From Omphalotus guepiniiformis (taxonomy: Eukaryota; Basidiomycota; Agaricomycetes; Agaricales; Omphalotaceae), in NCBI GenBank assembly GCA_028554645.1, contig JAQOOI010000064.1, positions 2,232,001-2,296,000 on the forward strand: a stretch of 64,000 nt of DNA, written 5' to 3'. Shown here piece after piece: positions 25,701 through 36,878 of the stretch; the first letter of the stretch is position 1, and each line of letters begins with the position of its first letter. Under the pieces are notes generated by a model, which did no database searches, was not told the DNA's origin, and saw only the letters and a program-made list of their open reading frames with translations. A program made the translations under genes and the position numbers.

Positions 25701-26129
25701 ATGTCAAAGCCGACATATATCTACAAACTTATTCCACATTCTTTTCAATCATCTATCTCACTTACTGCTGATTCGCTACCTGTTTCTCTTCCAGTCAGTG
25801 ACCTAGACCAGTCTTCGGGCTTCATCCACCTCTCCACCTCCCTCCAGCTTCCTAATACCTTACTGCACTTTTTCAAAGATTACACCAAGGTGTACGTACT
25901 GAGGCTACCCTGCGACCCACTCCAGGAACAGAAGCTGATTAAGTGGGAGGATCCCAAGGCAGAGGTGTGCGGGGAAAGAGGCGGAGAGGGGATGTTTCCA
26001 CATCTATATAACGGACTGAAATTGGGAAAGGAAGAGGTGGATTACGTCGGAGTGTTGGAAAGAGATGACAGTGAAGAGAGCTGGGACAGGACAATTGGAA
26101 AAGCGAAGGAAGATTGGCTTGTATATTAG
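25701..26129 (+). CDS. Small DUF952 domain protein
   Basis: This is an intronless 142-aa protein. DUF952 proteins are small, widespread in bacteria and fungi, and lack an established function. The domain fills the whole protein: YIYKLIPHSF at the start, then SSGFIHLSTSLQLPNTLLHF, KVYVLRLPCDPL, LIKWEDP, MFPHLYNGLKLGKEEVDYVG. The conserved GFIHLS and FPHLY segments define the family and probably line a pocket. It could bind a small ligand; nothing here identifies one. The start ATG is only 27 bases from the SOG2 start on the other strand, so the two genes must share promoter DNA and their 5' leaders may overlap. Confidence 0.87.
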   Translation: MSKPTYIYKLIPHSFQSSISLTADSLPVSLPVSDLDQSSGFIHLSTSLQLPNTLLHFFKDYTKVYVLRLPCDPLQEQKLIKWEDPKAEVCGERGGEGMFPHLYNGLKLGKEEVDYVGVLERDDSEESWDRTIGKAKEDWLVY

Positions 26130-26809
26130 GCAATGAGAAGCTCGAGCTGTAGAGTGTTTACGTTTAGCGTGTACAATAACAACACATTTGAATCGGTTCC
26201 GTCAAGGTAACACACATTCAGCGTCAGTAATGAGCCCCCCACTAAAGTCCTGATCTTCTTAGCCTAGTACTATCGATTTTGATCATACATCGATAGAAAG
26301 ATGGCGCTTGGGCGAGTCAATTTCAGCTTGAATTTGTTGTCCGCCAACTGATATTGGAAGTCATGAGACGTTTAGGGTCACGCAGTGATGCTATTTCAAG
26401 CGGGCGGTCAGCGCAAAGGTTAACGTTTAGAGGCGGCTAGACTATCAATCTGCCGGACCCTTGAATATTCACCAAGATTTATATTCGGAAGGAGCTTCTT
26501 AGAGGAAGAGTAGCTGCAAAGCAGCTTATCCGGTACTGTATTCCGAGCCGATGAGAGTGGAAGTTTACAGACCTGTGAAACAAGTTATGCACGAAAGTAG
26601 AGGAAGCTCAAGGAGCCGCTTGCGAGTCGCCTGGCTACCCAGCAGGATATAACACATTCATGGGAAACAAGGGAGATTATCCCGTTTATTGACAGTAAAA
26701 ATGCAATCACTGCACAAGAAGAATTCTTCGGTAAAACTACCGCACTAGAACGCCGACAGTGCAGACCTTTAGCAGAGTGTTTTACAAGCCCGGAGTGGGC
26801 CCTTGACCT
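26130..26809. other. Intergenic between convergent genes
   Basis: This 680-base stretch lies between the stops of the DUF952 gene (plus) and the JmjC gene (minus). No frame with family content, tRNA or repeat was recognised. Confidence 0.5.
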
Positions 26810-28277
26810 CTAGAACCACATCGACACTGAGAAACTAGTTTCTTCGGCCCTCATCGCATGCCACCATCCAGGGGGCATGAATAGAAGATCGCCCGGCTCC
26901 AGCGTTGCATGAATCGCTCGTGGCACGACGTGCTTCCAAAAGTCAGGATATAGATCCCGCGATTGACTGTTCTCGATAAAAACATCCACCTGAGACGTAT
27001 TGCTCATGGAAGGATTTGTCATATTCGATGCAGGATTTTTAGCCTGCTGAACATGACATGGATACATGTATTCAGATGCGGCTGGGGGAGCTAGCCAAAT
27101 AGTTTTGCGTCCGACGACTTGCACTGTGTCCAGGATATAAGATGCTTCGTGAATTACCATGAGATGGAAATAGCATACCATACATGTTATAATAAGGGTC
27201 CTACCACGTGTAAAAGTTATTGATATATTACTGACATGAAAAGGTGTAAACCGTACAGTGTGCGCGGGAGAAATTGTGCCTCCTGGACCAAGCCAGCTAC
27301 TGATAACAAGTTGTTCATCATTTCCTGGAGGCTTGTAATGAGGAAAATCCAAGGGTGGTGGGGGGCAAGTATAGACATAGTCAGGGATGACAATGTCACC
27401 ATTGAGATCAGGGAACTGAAGAAAAAGGTTATGTTGAGCCAAGTATAAGACATCGCTTTGTGTAGAAGTTGCTTGTCCATCCAATTCCAACGTTGAAAGA
27501 AAATCGTCCCAACCCATGAGTTTCTGAGTCCAGCTGTCCGTTCGATAGTCCTTACCAACTTCGACAGGCACAACTCTCGCCGGACCTGCGACTGAACGGA
27601 GGTAGACAACAGAAGCCCACGGGTGATCATTGATGGCTGGCCAATCAGCAGCATATTTACGTAAAACGAATGGTTGACGATGTGAGTGTGTCTGGAATGT
27701 CAAGAAAGACGGAGCTGCATCAAGACATGATATGGCATGGAAAGACGCCTGCAAGGTGATAGGTGTAGGGACCTGACGTTTTGAATTGAGAATTTTGGGC
27801 TCATGATTAGGTGCAGGTATGAAATCAGATTGTATTCTGGAGATAAGTGAATGAATAAGATCAAGACGACCTTCACCTGCTGCACCCGCAATAATTATGG
27901 CACGGTCCAGCCTGGCAACAGCTTCACGTGCATCGGAAGAACTGCGACTAGCTTGAGCGAGCGAGCGAACTATACAGGCGTCGGTGAACATTCGAGGCCA
28001 ACAACTTTGGAGAGCGCCTCGCGACATCTTCTCGTAGGAGCCATCACAAAGCGCTTCCAGAGTTTCACACGATCTCTGATATGATGTTCCAGCCACAATA
28101 TTTTCAGCAGCAGACACAAGAACTTCTCGTTGTGCACCACAATCCGAGAGCTGTGATACAAATTAATTAGTGAAATTCCCGTCGTGAAATTCGGTGCCGC
28201 ATACGTGAGGTCGCAGGCTCCGTCATGTCCTTGATCCCCTTGATGAAAGAATTCAGCAGATCCAACGTCCAAGACAT
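26810..28277 (-). CDS. JmjC/cupin oxygenase, JMJD5 (KDM8)-like
   Basis: JmjC proteins of this type are Fe(II)/2-oxoglutarate oxygenases acting on protein arginines or lysines. The N-terminal part has the JMJD5-type helical block CWPRMFTDACIV and LDRAIIIAGAAGEGRLDL. The JmjC fold follows: PFVLRKYAADWPAINDHPW, then LAQHNLFLQFPDL. The iron site HTD is split by an intron: exon up to 27257 ends PAHT and a 22-base exon (27200-27179) supplies DPYYNMY. After it come VVGRKTIWLAPP and the distal histidine in PPGWWHAMRAEETSFSVSMW at the C-terminus. Introns 27201-27256 and 27124-27178 flank the micro-exon. The proposed start (28277) gives MSWTLDLLNSFIKG, but I could not join it in phase to the next exon with the obvious GT-AG pair, so the first 30-50 residues are uncertain. 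It is divergent from MOT1. Confidence 0.82.
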
Positions 28278-28552
28278 CTAACAAATTCAAATGTTCAAGC
28301 GCCCAAAATTACAAGAGAAGAAGGATAAGAGGAGAAGATGCGAAAAAAGAAAAGGAAAAAGAAGGCAGAGAGGAAAGCCTAAAATCAGTGATGCCCTGGA
28401 TGCGTTGCGGAGTTTCAAAAAGGCAGTCAGTCGACTTCGCAGATAAAAAGGACTGCGATTCTGGGTAACCGTGAGAAAAACCCCCTCCTTGCATCAAACT
28501 ACGGTAAAATCGGCCCGGCGGTCACATTACTTCCGATCTTTTATGGTATAAT

Positions 28553-31500
28553 ATGACCTCGAGGTTCTTCCATACTATTTCTTCTATACGTATGTCATTC
28601 TAATGTTGAAAAACATATCATAGGTTGGACCGGCTCCTCCTTCTACTTGATACCGGCTCTTCAACCTCAGTGAGAAATACTGCTGCAAAGCAGCTGGCTC
28701 AATTGGCGGCGAAAAGTGTCATTAGTGATGTCGCTATCGCCGAGGATGTCAAGACAACTCGTCAGCGTGTTCCCCTTGGAGATCCTTCTGCGTGGAGTGA
28801 ACTCATGGCAGTTGTGGCCCGGGTATGCCATCCTGGTCTTTTAACGCGCCATCACTTTAATTCATTTTTTGCGCCTAGATTATTCCATTTTTGCATTCCA
28901 AGTCTTACGAGACTCGCAATGCCGCATCCGTCGCTCTTTCACAGATATTCTCCCTAACACCCCTCTGGCAGCCTTCTCAACTCTCAGAGTCAATATCAAC
29001 AGATGAGATCTCCAACTCACCTCCCGCTCCAGAATATTCGAGCTTTTCTGTAGAGGAACTTATCCTTCAAGGCAAGCTATTGCTGGCGTCTTCTGGCAAG
29101 GAATTTGCTCGACCCGCAATCCTGTCCAGTCCTGCGGAAGTAAAGAAAGCACGTAAGGAAGCTATGGGCAGGCTAGGCCTTGAGTTTTTAGACGACGTCG
29201 CGGAAGAGATGGATTTAGATAAAGAGCTTGGCGCGGAGGTTGAAATCAATGCTGATGTAGACATGGAAACTACCTCTGTGAAACCGGAGGAAAGCTCTCC
29301 TGTGGATTCACCGATGGACATCTGTCCGCCCGTTCCCATCAAGAAAGAGGAACCTCGGCCCCCTAGTCGCTCTGCAACTCCCGCGGAGCCATCCCCGACT
29401 ACGCCTTCTACCCCAGAAGCAGATCTCAGTGCTATGTCTGCCCGAGAGCGCAATCGGCTGAAACGGAAGCGTAAACCTGGCAATTCTGCTTTCGTTGCGG
29501 CGCCTCCACCCCAGGCATCTGGTTCCAAGTACAATGCAGCGCCGGCGGGGCAGTCAAAGTGAGTTATTTATTCTTTGTGTTAGACTTTTGCAAATAGTCT
29601 GTTATTGTAGGGCCAGGCTCGTCGCTCCAGAGGAGACAACACAATCCTCATCTCGTCTAGGAAGCCCCACCGGAGGCGCGTCGCAAGAAAAAGTTGTCGT
29701 TGACCCCACAAAAGGCGGCGCGGTTTCCCCGAAGCAAGTTAAGCAATCGAAAGCACTTGAAGTTCGACCCGGTCTTTGGGTCTGGGATGGGCTCGTCAAA
29801 GTGCTCGAAGTTGACTTGTTTAGTGCCGCTTGGGAGGTCAGACATGGTGCCGCCATGGCTTTGCGAGAACTACTCAGAATTCAAGGAAAGTATGGAGGGA
29901 TGCAAGGTTGGTATCCTGACTAACATTTCCTGACCACTCGCTAAGCTTTGTCTGGTTCCAGAGGATGCTAGCTGGAGTGCAAACCAAATAGCGCACGAGA
30001 AATGGTGCAATGACCTTTCCGCCCAATTTCTTTGTGTCTTTGTATTGGATCGATTTGGCGATTTTGTCTCTGATCAAGTTGTTGCCCCCGTGCGAGAGAT
30101 GGTGTCGCAAACACTAGCTTCATTGCTCCTTCATATGCCGCGGCGATCTATCCTTCATGTTCACTCAATCTTACTCCAGATGATCAAGCAAGATTTCACT
30201 ATCCCGGGATCGACGACTGTGAAGATGAAGGGGCGAAAGAAAAATGCCGAGAAGACAACTCACATCTGGGAGATTAGGCATGCTGGTCTTTTGGGGATAA
30301 AGTATGAGGTTGCAGTCCGTGGTGACCTGTTTGAATCGGAAGAGGTCAAACAAGAAGTCAACCAAGAAAACAAGGAGTTTGATGAATCGGGCAAGGCAAT
30401 CCTAAGGGATGTAGTTGATGCTGCTGTTCTAGGGTATTTTTGTCCCGCTTTCCTCTAGGTTATGTCAAGCTCATATTATATATCAGTCTTGGCGACAAGG
30501 ACGACGATGTTCGTTCAGTCGCGGCATCATGCCTTTTACCTATTGCGGAGCATCTTGTAGAGCAGTTACCCGAATCCTTGGAACGTGTATTACTAGTTCT
30601 TTGGAGTTGTCTCAGCGATATGAAAGATGATCTAAGTTCGAGTGTAGGGGCGGTGATGGAACTTCTAGGTAATGTTTTCTTTCGTTCAATGGCGTATTCT
30701 GTTAATTTCTCTATGTCTACAGGAAAGCTTGTAGCATATGACAAAGTTATTGGTATCCTCGCTAATGAAACTGTATCGTACGTCGTTTCCGTTTACTACA
30801 TCTGGATACGTGATTTGATTGTTGTATACATATATAGTCTTCCACTGACCACCCTTGCCCCGACATTATTTCCCTTCTTCCGACATACTATATCTCACGT
30901 CCGTCTCTCCGTTGTGAAGACTCTGCACTCCTTCATGACCGTGGAGTCCCTTCCTCGGGAGTGGATTTCTGCCCCATTTCTGCGCCTTCTATTTCAAAAT
31001 CTCATCGTAGAGGAACGCTCTGATATTCGTGATAACAGTCTGCTTGCATGGCGAACAGGTCTTTCCATTGTGTCTGGAATTGATGGATGGATGGAGTCCA
31101 CTATCACACAACAAACTATCCTTGACTGGTATGCTATCGTCATGACACCACTCGGAATGCCCATCGATCCTTCGACGTTCTATCATCCTTCGATAGCGGT
31201 GGAAGGCGAGGCTGCACCCGAACGACACAACGTGGACAAGAATATGCTTGCCCAGGATTTATCACTCATCCCGACAGAAGTGATACTGAAGGCGCGGATG
31301 GCTGCATCAGCAGCTCTGGCACTTCTAATGACTTACTGGCCCACAGGAGTGAGTGCTACTTCAGCTTTTGTTTTATCGCTCATCCTCAGTGTCATTGTAG
31401 ACACAATCTATCGAACAGCTCTTCCAGCCTATCCTGCTTCATTACATAGATTCCACTAGCATGCTTCAAAAGTTATTGTCAGCAGTCATTGCGGAAGAGT

Positions 31501-34500
31501 GGGCCCGTGAGTACGCAACCAGCTCACCCTCTGGGTCTCCACTCTTGGTCGAAGTATCGCCACTCGCAAAGGAAATTAGCTCGAGGACATTAACTTGGCT
31601 TCAGGGCACCCCGCCCGCCGCATATCATGAAATGGCTTTTGCTCTTGCTCGTATACATTCCGATTGTGTTGCACTGCTGCACTCATTCGCTTCCGACTGC
31701 AAACTGCCCATATCATCTATTCCCTTCCTTGGAACCGAGATCGACATAACAGGTTCCAAGCCGAATTGTTTCACTATTGAAACTGCTCAAAAAGCGGTGG
31801 GTCTGAATTACAACCAACTGAAGGATATGCTAGGACGCACAAAAAAGCGTGAGCTTGCGGTCATCGCTGAGAAGCGAAACGTTGTATCTGCTAGCATCGA
31901 GCGCTATGGCGAGGTGAAGGCTCAGCACGACGTAAGGATAGCGGCCGCATTCGCAGCTGCATTTGTGTCGTTCAGAAGTACTCCTGACAAAGTGAGCCCC
32001 GTTGTCAAAGGCATCATGAACGGTATCAAGGTAGGCCCACGAGCTCATCCTGACTCCTACACTATTGATGAATATATTATAGAACGAAGAGAACCGTGAC
32101 CTGCAAACTCGCTCAGCAGTCGCGGTCGCTAGTTTCATAGAGTTTTGTGCACTGCATCAAATTTCACAACCTTCTGATAAGATTGTCAAAAACCTCTGCA
32201 CTTTCTTGTGTCAGGATGTGGAACAAACTCCTACTTTTGCTTACACGCGGAAGTTCACCGATGGCATCCTCTCCTTCCAGAAATCTACACATAGCGCTTC
32301 TACACCGCAGACTAATGGTAAAGGGCCGAAGGACAAAGACAAAGCTGACACTACCAGTGCGGAGGAGGCGAACAAGGCTTGCTTGTCTCGACGAGGAGCT
32401 GGGCTAGCTTTCGACCAACTTTCCGCCAAATTCGGTGGGCGTCTACTTGACGTCATACCAAATATGTGGCAATCTATGGCCGGTGGTTTATTGAGCGCGT
32501 TCCAATCTGGTTAGTGTGTTCATTATAAGTTTCGGAATATGGGTGGATCTTCTCTGACATGTGCTCAACAAGTTTCTCCCGAGATGTGCGATAGTGCGAT
32601 AGACAAGCACTATGGACAAGATGTTATCGATTCGTTCAGTGTCTTGGAAGCTGTTGTACCTACCTTTCATCCCGACTTATGGCCTAAGGTGTCCGATACT
32701 TTCCCGATGATTCATTTGGCGTTGCGCAGCAAGTTCGCCATCATTCGTCAATCAGCTGCGAGATGCCTTGCAACAATCTGCGATGTAATGACTTCGGAGG
32801 CAATGCGCTTTGTTGTAGAACAGGTGGTGTCGATGATCGGTGACCCGCTCGTCCTTGAAAATCGTCAAGGTGCTACTGAGTTAATCTACCGTTAGTACCT
32901 AGTGTGTCATTATGTTCATTGGCGGTGACTGACTGTTTTATCAGATATTGTTCAAAGACTCGATATCAAAGCCCTTCCATATGTCATCTTCATGGTTGTG
33001 CCTGTCCTTGGGCGGATGAGTGATGCGAATGATGAGGTTCGCGCTACAGCCACTAACACCTTCGCCTCACTTGTGAAAATGGTGCCTCTGGAGGTCAGTT
33101 AAGCTGCTTAGATTGCCCGAATATGTTCATGTAATGTTTCTAGGCCGGCTTACCGGACCCTCCTGGTTTCCCACCAGAACTCCTGCAGCGGCGAAAAGAT
33201 GAACGATTGTTCTTGACTCAGTTACTTGATGGCAGCAAGGTCGAACAATACGTGATTCCGGTGCCGATCAAGGCTGAGCTCCGTCCATATCAACAAGACG
33301 GTGTCAATTGGCTGGCATTCCTTGCAAAGTATCAGTTACACGGTGTCCTCTGTGATGGTGAGGTTTCCAGATATTTAACAACATTCAGTCATTGATTATC
33401 CTAAGATATGGGCTTGGGTAAAACTCTACAGTCCATATGCATTCTGGCGAGCAAGCACTTCGAGCGCGCACAGCGTTATGAGGAAACCGAATCTCCAGAC
33501 GCGGTTCATCTACCTTCCTTGATTGTCTGTCCTCCAACATTGACCGGCCATTGGTACTATGAGATTCTCAAATACGCGGACAACTTGAAGCCTGTTATGT
33601 ACACCGGCAATGCTCGTGAAAGGGCTAGGTTGTTGTCTAAGCTCAAGAACTATGACATTGTTGTTACCTCGTACGAGGTGGTCCGTAACGACATAACTAG
33701 CCTGGAAGGTATACAATGGCTTTATTGTATCCTGGACGAAGGTCATGTCATCAAGAACGCGAAGACGAAGCTCACCAAGGCAGTCAAATCAATTCAAGCA
33801 CAACATCGTCTTATATTGTCGGGAACTCCTATTCAAAATAATGTTCTCGAGTTATGGAGTCTTTTCGACTTCTTGATGCCTGGTTTCTTGGGAACTGAAT
33901 CTTCCTTCAGCGAAAGGTTTAGCAAGCCCATATTATCCAATCGTGATGGTAAATCGAAGAATGGAGAAGCTGGTGGGTACTTTGGACCATTTGCGGTACA
34001 TCATAGCTCACGCTTCATTCTATCAGCTGCTTTGGCTCTGGAGGCACTGCATAAGCAAGTATTGCCGTTCCTGCTTCGTCGGTTGAAGGAGGACGTCTTG
34101 AACGACCTTCCGCCGAAGATCATACAGGACTACTATTGTGAGCTCTCTGAGGTCCAGAAGACCCTCTACGACGAGTTTTCCAAGTCGCAGGCTCGCCAGG
34201 ACGCGGAGGGCGCAGTCCAATCATCGAGCTCGAAGGACAACAAAGAGCAACAGCATGTCTTCCAGTCGTTGCAGTACCTCCGAAAATTGTGCAATCACCC
34301 CGCATTGGTGTTGAAGGATGCTGACGCGGTCAAAACAGCGCTAGGAAGAGTAGGGAAATCCGAGGACCTCAACGATATACAGCATGCTCCGAAACTACTA
34401 GCCTTAAGGTTCGTGTCCCAGTGTTCGCTTTTGTTTCTCGCCGGCCTTATGCACGTTGCAGGCAATTACTATCTGACTGCGGTATTGGAGGTGGAGCTGC

Positions 34501-35263
34501 CAATACGTCTACTGTGGACCAGGGCAAAAGCGAGCTTATCGATACAGCTCCGGAGTCTAGTGGCGCTTTCTCTCAGCATCGTGTCCTCATCTTCTGTCAA
34601 ATGAAACAAATGCTTGATATCATCGAGACAGATCTCTTCAAGCAGCACATGCCATCTGTGACATATATGCGACTGGATGGTAATACCGAGGCTAGCAAAC
34701 GGCACGCTATAGTGCAAACATTCAATGCCGATCCTAGTATCGATTGCTTGCTACTCACGACCCATGTCGGGGGATTGGGTTTGACCCTAACAGGCGCTGA
34801 TACAGTGATCTTCGTGGAGCATGATTGGAATCCGATGAAAGACCTTCAAGCGATGGACCGAGCGCACCGTATCGGTCAGAAGAAGGTTGTGAACGTTTAC
34901 CGGTTAATCACGAAAGGGACTTTGGAGGAGAAGATCATGGGGTGCGTTCGAACGCTTTTCACGTCATTCCGACGCATTGATATCATGTTTTGAAGTCTAC
35001 AACGATTTAAATTGAACATCGCAAACTCCATAGTCACCCAGCAAAATTCGGGTCTTGAATCCATGGATACGGATCTTGTGCTTGACCTCTTCAAGCGCAC
35101 GTCTGAAGCCGAGGATGCGGCTGCTGCCACGAAGAAAAAGACGAAAGACTCGAACGGTCCACTCAGCCAGAAGAATTTACTTCAGGGTCTTGAGGACTTA
35201 CCTGCCGAGGACGAGTATCAGGGGTTGGATCTTTCTTCATTCTTGGGTTCCATTGGGAAGTAG
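28553..35263 (+). CDS. MOT1: MOT1/BTAF1 TBP-removing Snf2-type ATPase
   Basis: Mot1/BTAF1 uses ATP to strip TATA-binding protein from DNA, redistributing it genome-wide. The first exon is 11 bases (MTSR across the intron 28564-28623), leading to RLDRLLLLLDTGSSTSVRN, the invariant family N-terminus. HEAT repeats follow (WEVRHGAAMALRELLR, APVREMVSQTLASLLLHMP, DVRSVAASCLLPIAEHL) with a charged insert between. The Snf2 ATPase starts RPYQQDGVNWLAFLAKYQ. Walker A is DDMGLGKTLQ, joined across an intron ending near 33405. Motif II is DEGH and motif III SGTPIQNN. The second RecA lobe has VLIFCQMKQMLDIIE, HVGGLGLTLTGADTVIF and QAMDRAHRIGQKK. The C-terminus ends GLDLSSFLGSIGK, typical of the family. There are more than ten introns, one of them 54 bases and stop-free (33973-34026). 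The protein is roughly 1900 aa, normal for Mot1. Confidence 0.97.
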
Positions 35264-35429
35264 AACATTTCTGTATCGTTATTCAATCTCACACCCACAA
35301 TACAATGAAGACTCAGTAGTAGATTAAGTACCTAGTACTATTGTACGTATATTCTTGTTCCTAGCAGAGCATTAATGCAATGTAGTTATCAAACTCCATT
35401 CGACAAGCGAAGGACCTCGGAGCTGTTCA

Positions 35430-36155
35430 TCAATAGTACATGGCATTATATCGATGTCTGGAAGGAAGTGCTCGGCGCCACCATTGTGGACACAAAAATG
35501 CCAGTGCAAGAATACCAAAAGCCGCTATACTCCCTATCGCAGTTCCTACGACCTGTGGTGTTGTCAGCTGGTGAGTAGTGGCATCAGACTGCGCACTAAG
35601 CGTGGGCGATGAAAGACTAGGGGAAGTAAAGGAGGGCGCGACTGAGGGCGATATTACAAAAGTAGATGATGAAGTGAATCCCGTAGAGGATGAGGATGAC
35701 GCGGATGTCGCTGAAATGCTAGAAGACGTGTTGGACAAGCAAGAGGTATCAGACTCGGTCTGCACAAAAAACGATGTGGTCTGAGACAGAAGAGTGTGCG
35801 GTGAGCTTGACAGTTGGGCTTCTGCGATATACCAGCCTGAGGGAACGTCTACGTTTGACCATAAGAAGAGCTGAGCACTCGTAGACACAGTGCTTGTTAG
35901 TGTCTCGTTAATGACTGCAGACGGGGTGGCATGATCAGGCACGCCATTATTGGTGACAAGAAGTGTCATCGTAGTAGCTCGGCCCCCAGTAGACGTCCAG
36001 GAAAAAAGCATACTGTCGCAGACTGAAGCGTTGTCGGGTTTACTGAACTGAATGGTCGGGAGACCATCGTCATCATCGTCGCCGCCGTGTCCGTCATCTC
36101 CCAGAGTAGGGAGAACAAAATAGCTGAGAAAACTGAGAATAAATAACGATATCAT
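35430..36155 (-). CDS. Serine/threonine-rich cell-surface protein with one membrane span
   Basis: This is a single-exon, 241-aa frame with the layout of fungal wall-sensor or adhesin-like proteins. It has an N-terminal signal peptide (MISLFILSFLSYFVLPTLG) and a short aspartate-rich stretch. A beta-rich extracellular domain follows with two cysteines (VCDSMLFSW, TSCLSN). A Ser/Thr run of about 60 residues comes next. Near the C-terminus is a hydrophobic segment (VVGTAIGSIAAFGILALAFL) and a short basic cytoplasmic tail (WWRRALPSRHRYNAMYY). The ectodomain layout resembles fungal Ser-Thr-rich GPI/KRE9-type modules, but I do not recognise a specific family. Its stop lies 166 bases from the MOT1 stop in convergent orientation. 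Confidence 0.72.
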   Translation of the reverse strand: MISLFILSFLSYFVLPTLGDDGHGGDDDDDGLPTIQFSKPDNASVCDSMLFSWTSTGGRATTMTLLVTNNGVPDHATPSAVINETLTSTVSTSAQLFLWSNVDVPSGWYIAEAQLSSSPHTLLSQTTSFFVQTESDTSCLSNTSSSISATSASSSSSTGFTSSSTFVISPSVAPSFTSPSLSSPTLSAQSDATTHQLTTPQVVGTAIGSIAAFGILALAFLCPQWWRRALPSRHRYNAMYY

Positions 36156-36878
36156 AAAGGTGAGTGCGCTTATCTATGATAACTGTCAGAATCATATTCA
36201 GCAGTCGAGGAAATGAAGACATACTTCGTGCAATTTGTAACGACAATCAAATACAGAGAGCAGGGCAACAGGAAGTAATCGGGGCTTGTATCCTCGACGT
36301 AGCGACCCATGGGTCTAGTATTAGTAGTCCCAGAAGCCACTTGCCCCACGTCAATGGAAAGCTTGGTGTGAAAAAAACATTCGGCGGTTTGTGCGTACGA
36401 TCCCACGTAAAAGCCCTTGATTATTGGAGTATGAGAAAACTTTTCCTTGTACACATATCGAGACCTGAGCTGTGCTAATTTTGCCTGTGCAGAAGAATCA
36501 TCAGTGTCGCCAGCCAAGGACGTGTCCGTAGTCGAAGCGCGATTGATTCGGCCCGACCTCATTTGGAGTTCGTTCTTCTGTAGGCAGGGTTTCCCTTTAC
36601 CCAACATTAGGGTACTATAGGACGCTTACGAGATCGGTTATAGGACGTGGCCGACAGTTCAAAGAGAGCCCCTAAAACTCGTCACTTCTTACTTCCTGAG
36701 ACATTCTTCGAGGTCTTTGAGCAGCAAAACGAAAGCGTATGGGGTATGGGGTATGGTAAAACAGAGAACTAAATCCATTCAAACGGATCGCGTACAGTAC
36801 GTCTAGGAAACAATACATTGAAATTCAACGAAGACGACGCTTCTTGATCTATCATTCATTAGCGTTGACCGTCTTAAA
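36156..36878. other. Intergenic region
   Basis: This 723-base stretch holds the promoter of the surface-protein gene and the 3' UTR of formate dehydrogenase. A 145-codon frame on the minus strand (36607-36170) has no recognisable motif and I do not call it a gene. A short tandem repeat lies at 36737-36756. Confidence 0.4.
36737..36756. repeat. Short tandem repeat, 7-base unit gtatggg, nearly three copies
   Basis: The sequence reads gtatggg, gtatggg, gtatgg without interruption. It is intergenic, downstream of formate dehydrogenase. The unit differs from the usual fungal telomere repeat (TTAGGG), so a telomeric relic is not implied. Confidence 0.8.

Noticed and set aside
36170..36607. 145-codon open frame on the minus strand upstream of the surface-protein gene
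   Set aside because: No signal peptide, domain or splice logic; most likely a chance frame.
36737..36756. Tandem gtatggg as a telomere relic
   Set aside because: Only about three copies, and the unit is not TTAGGG.
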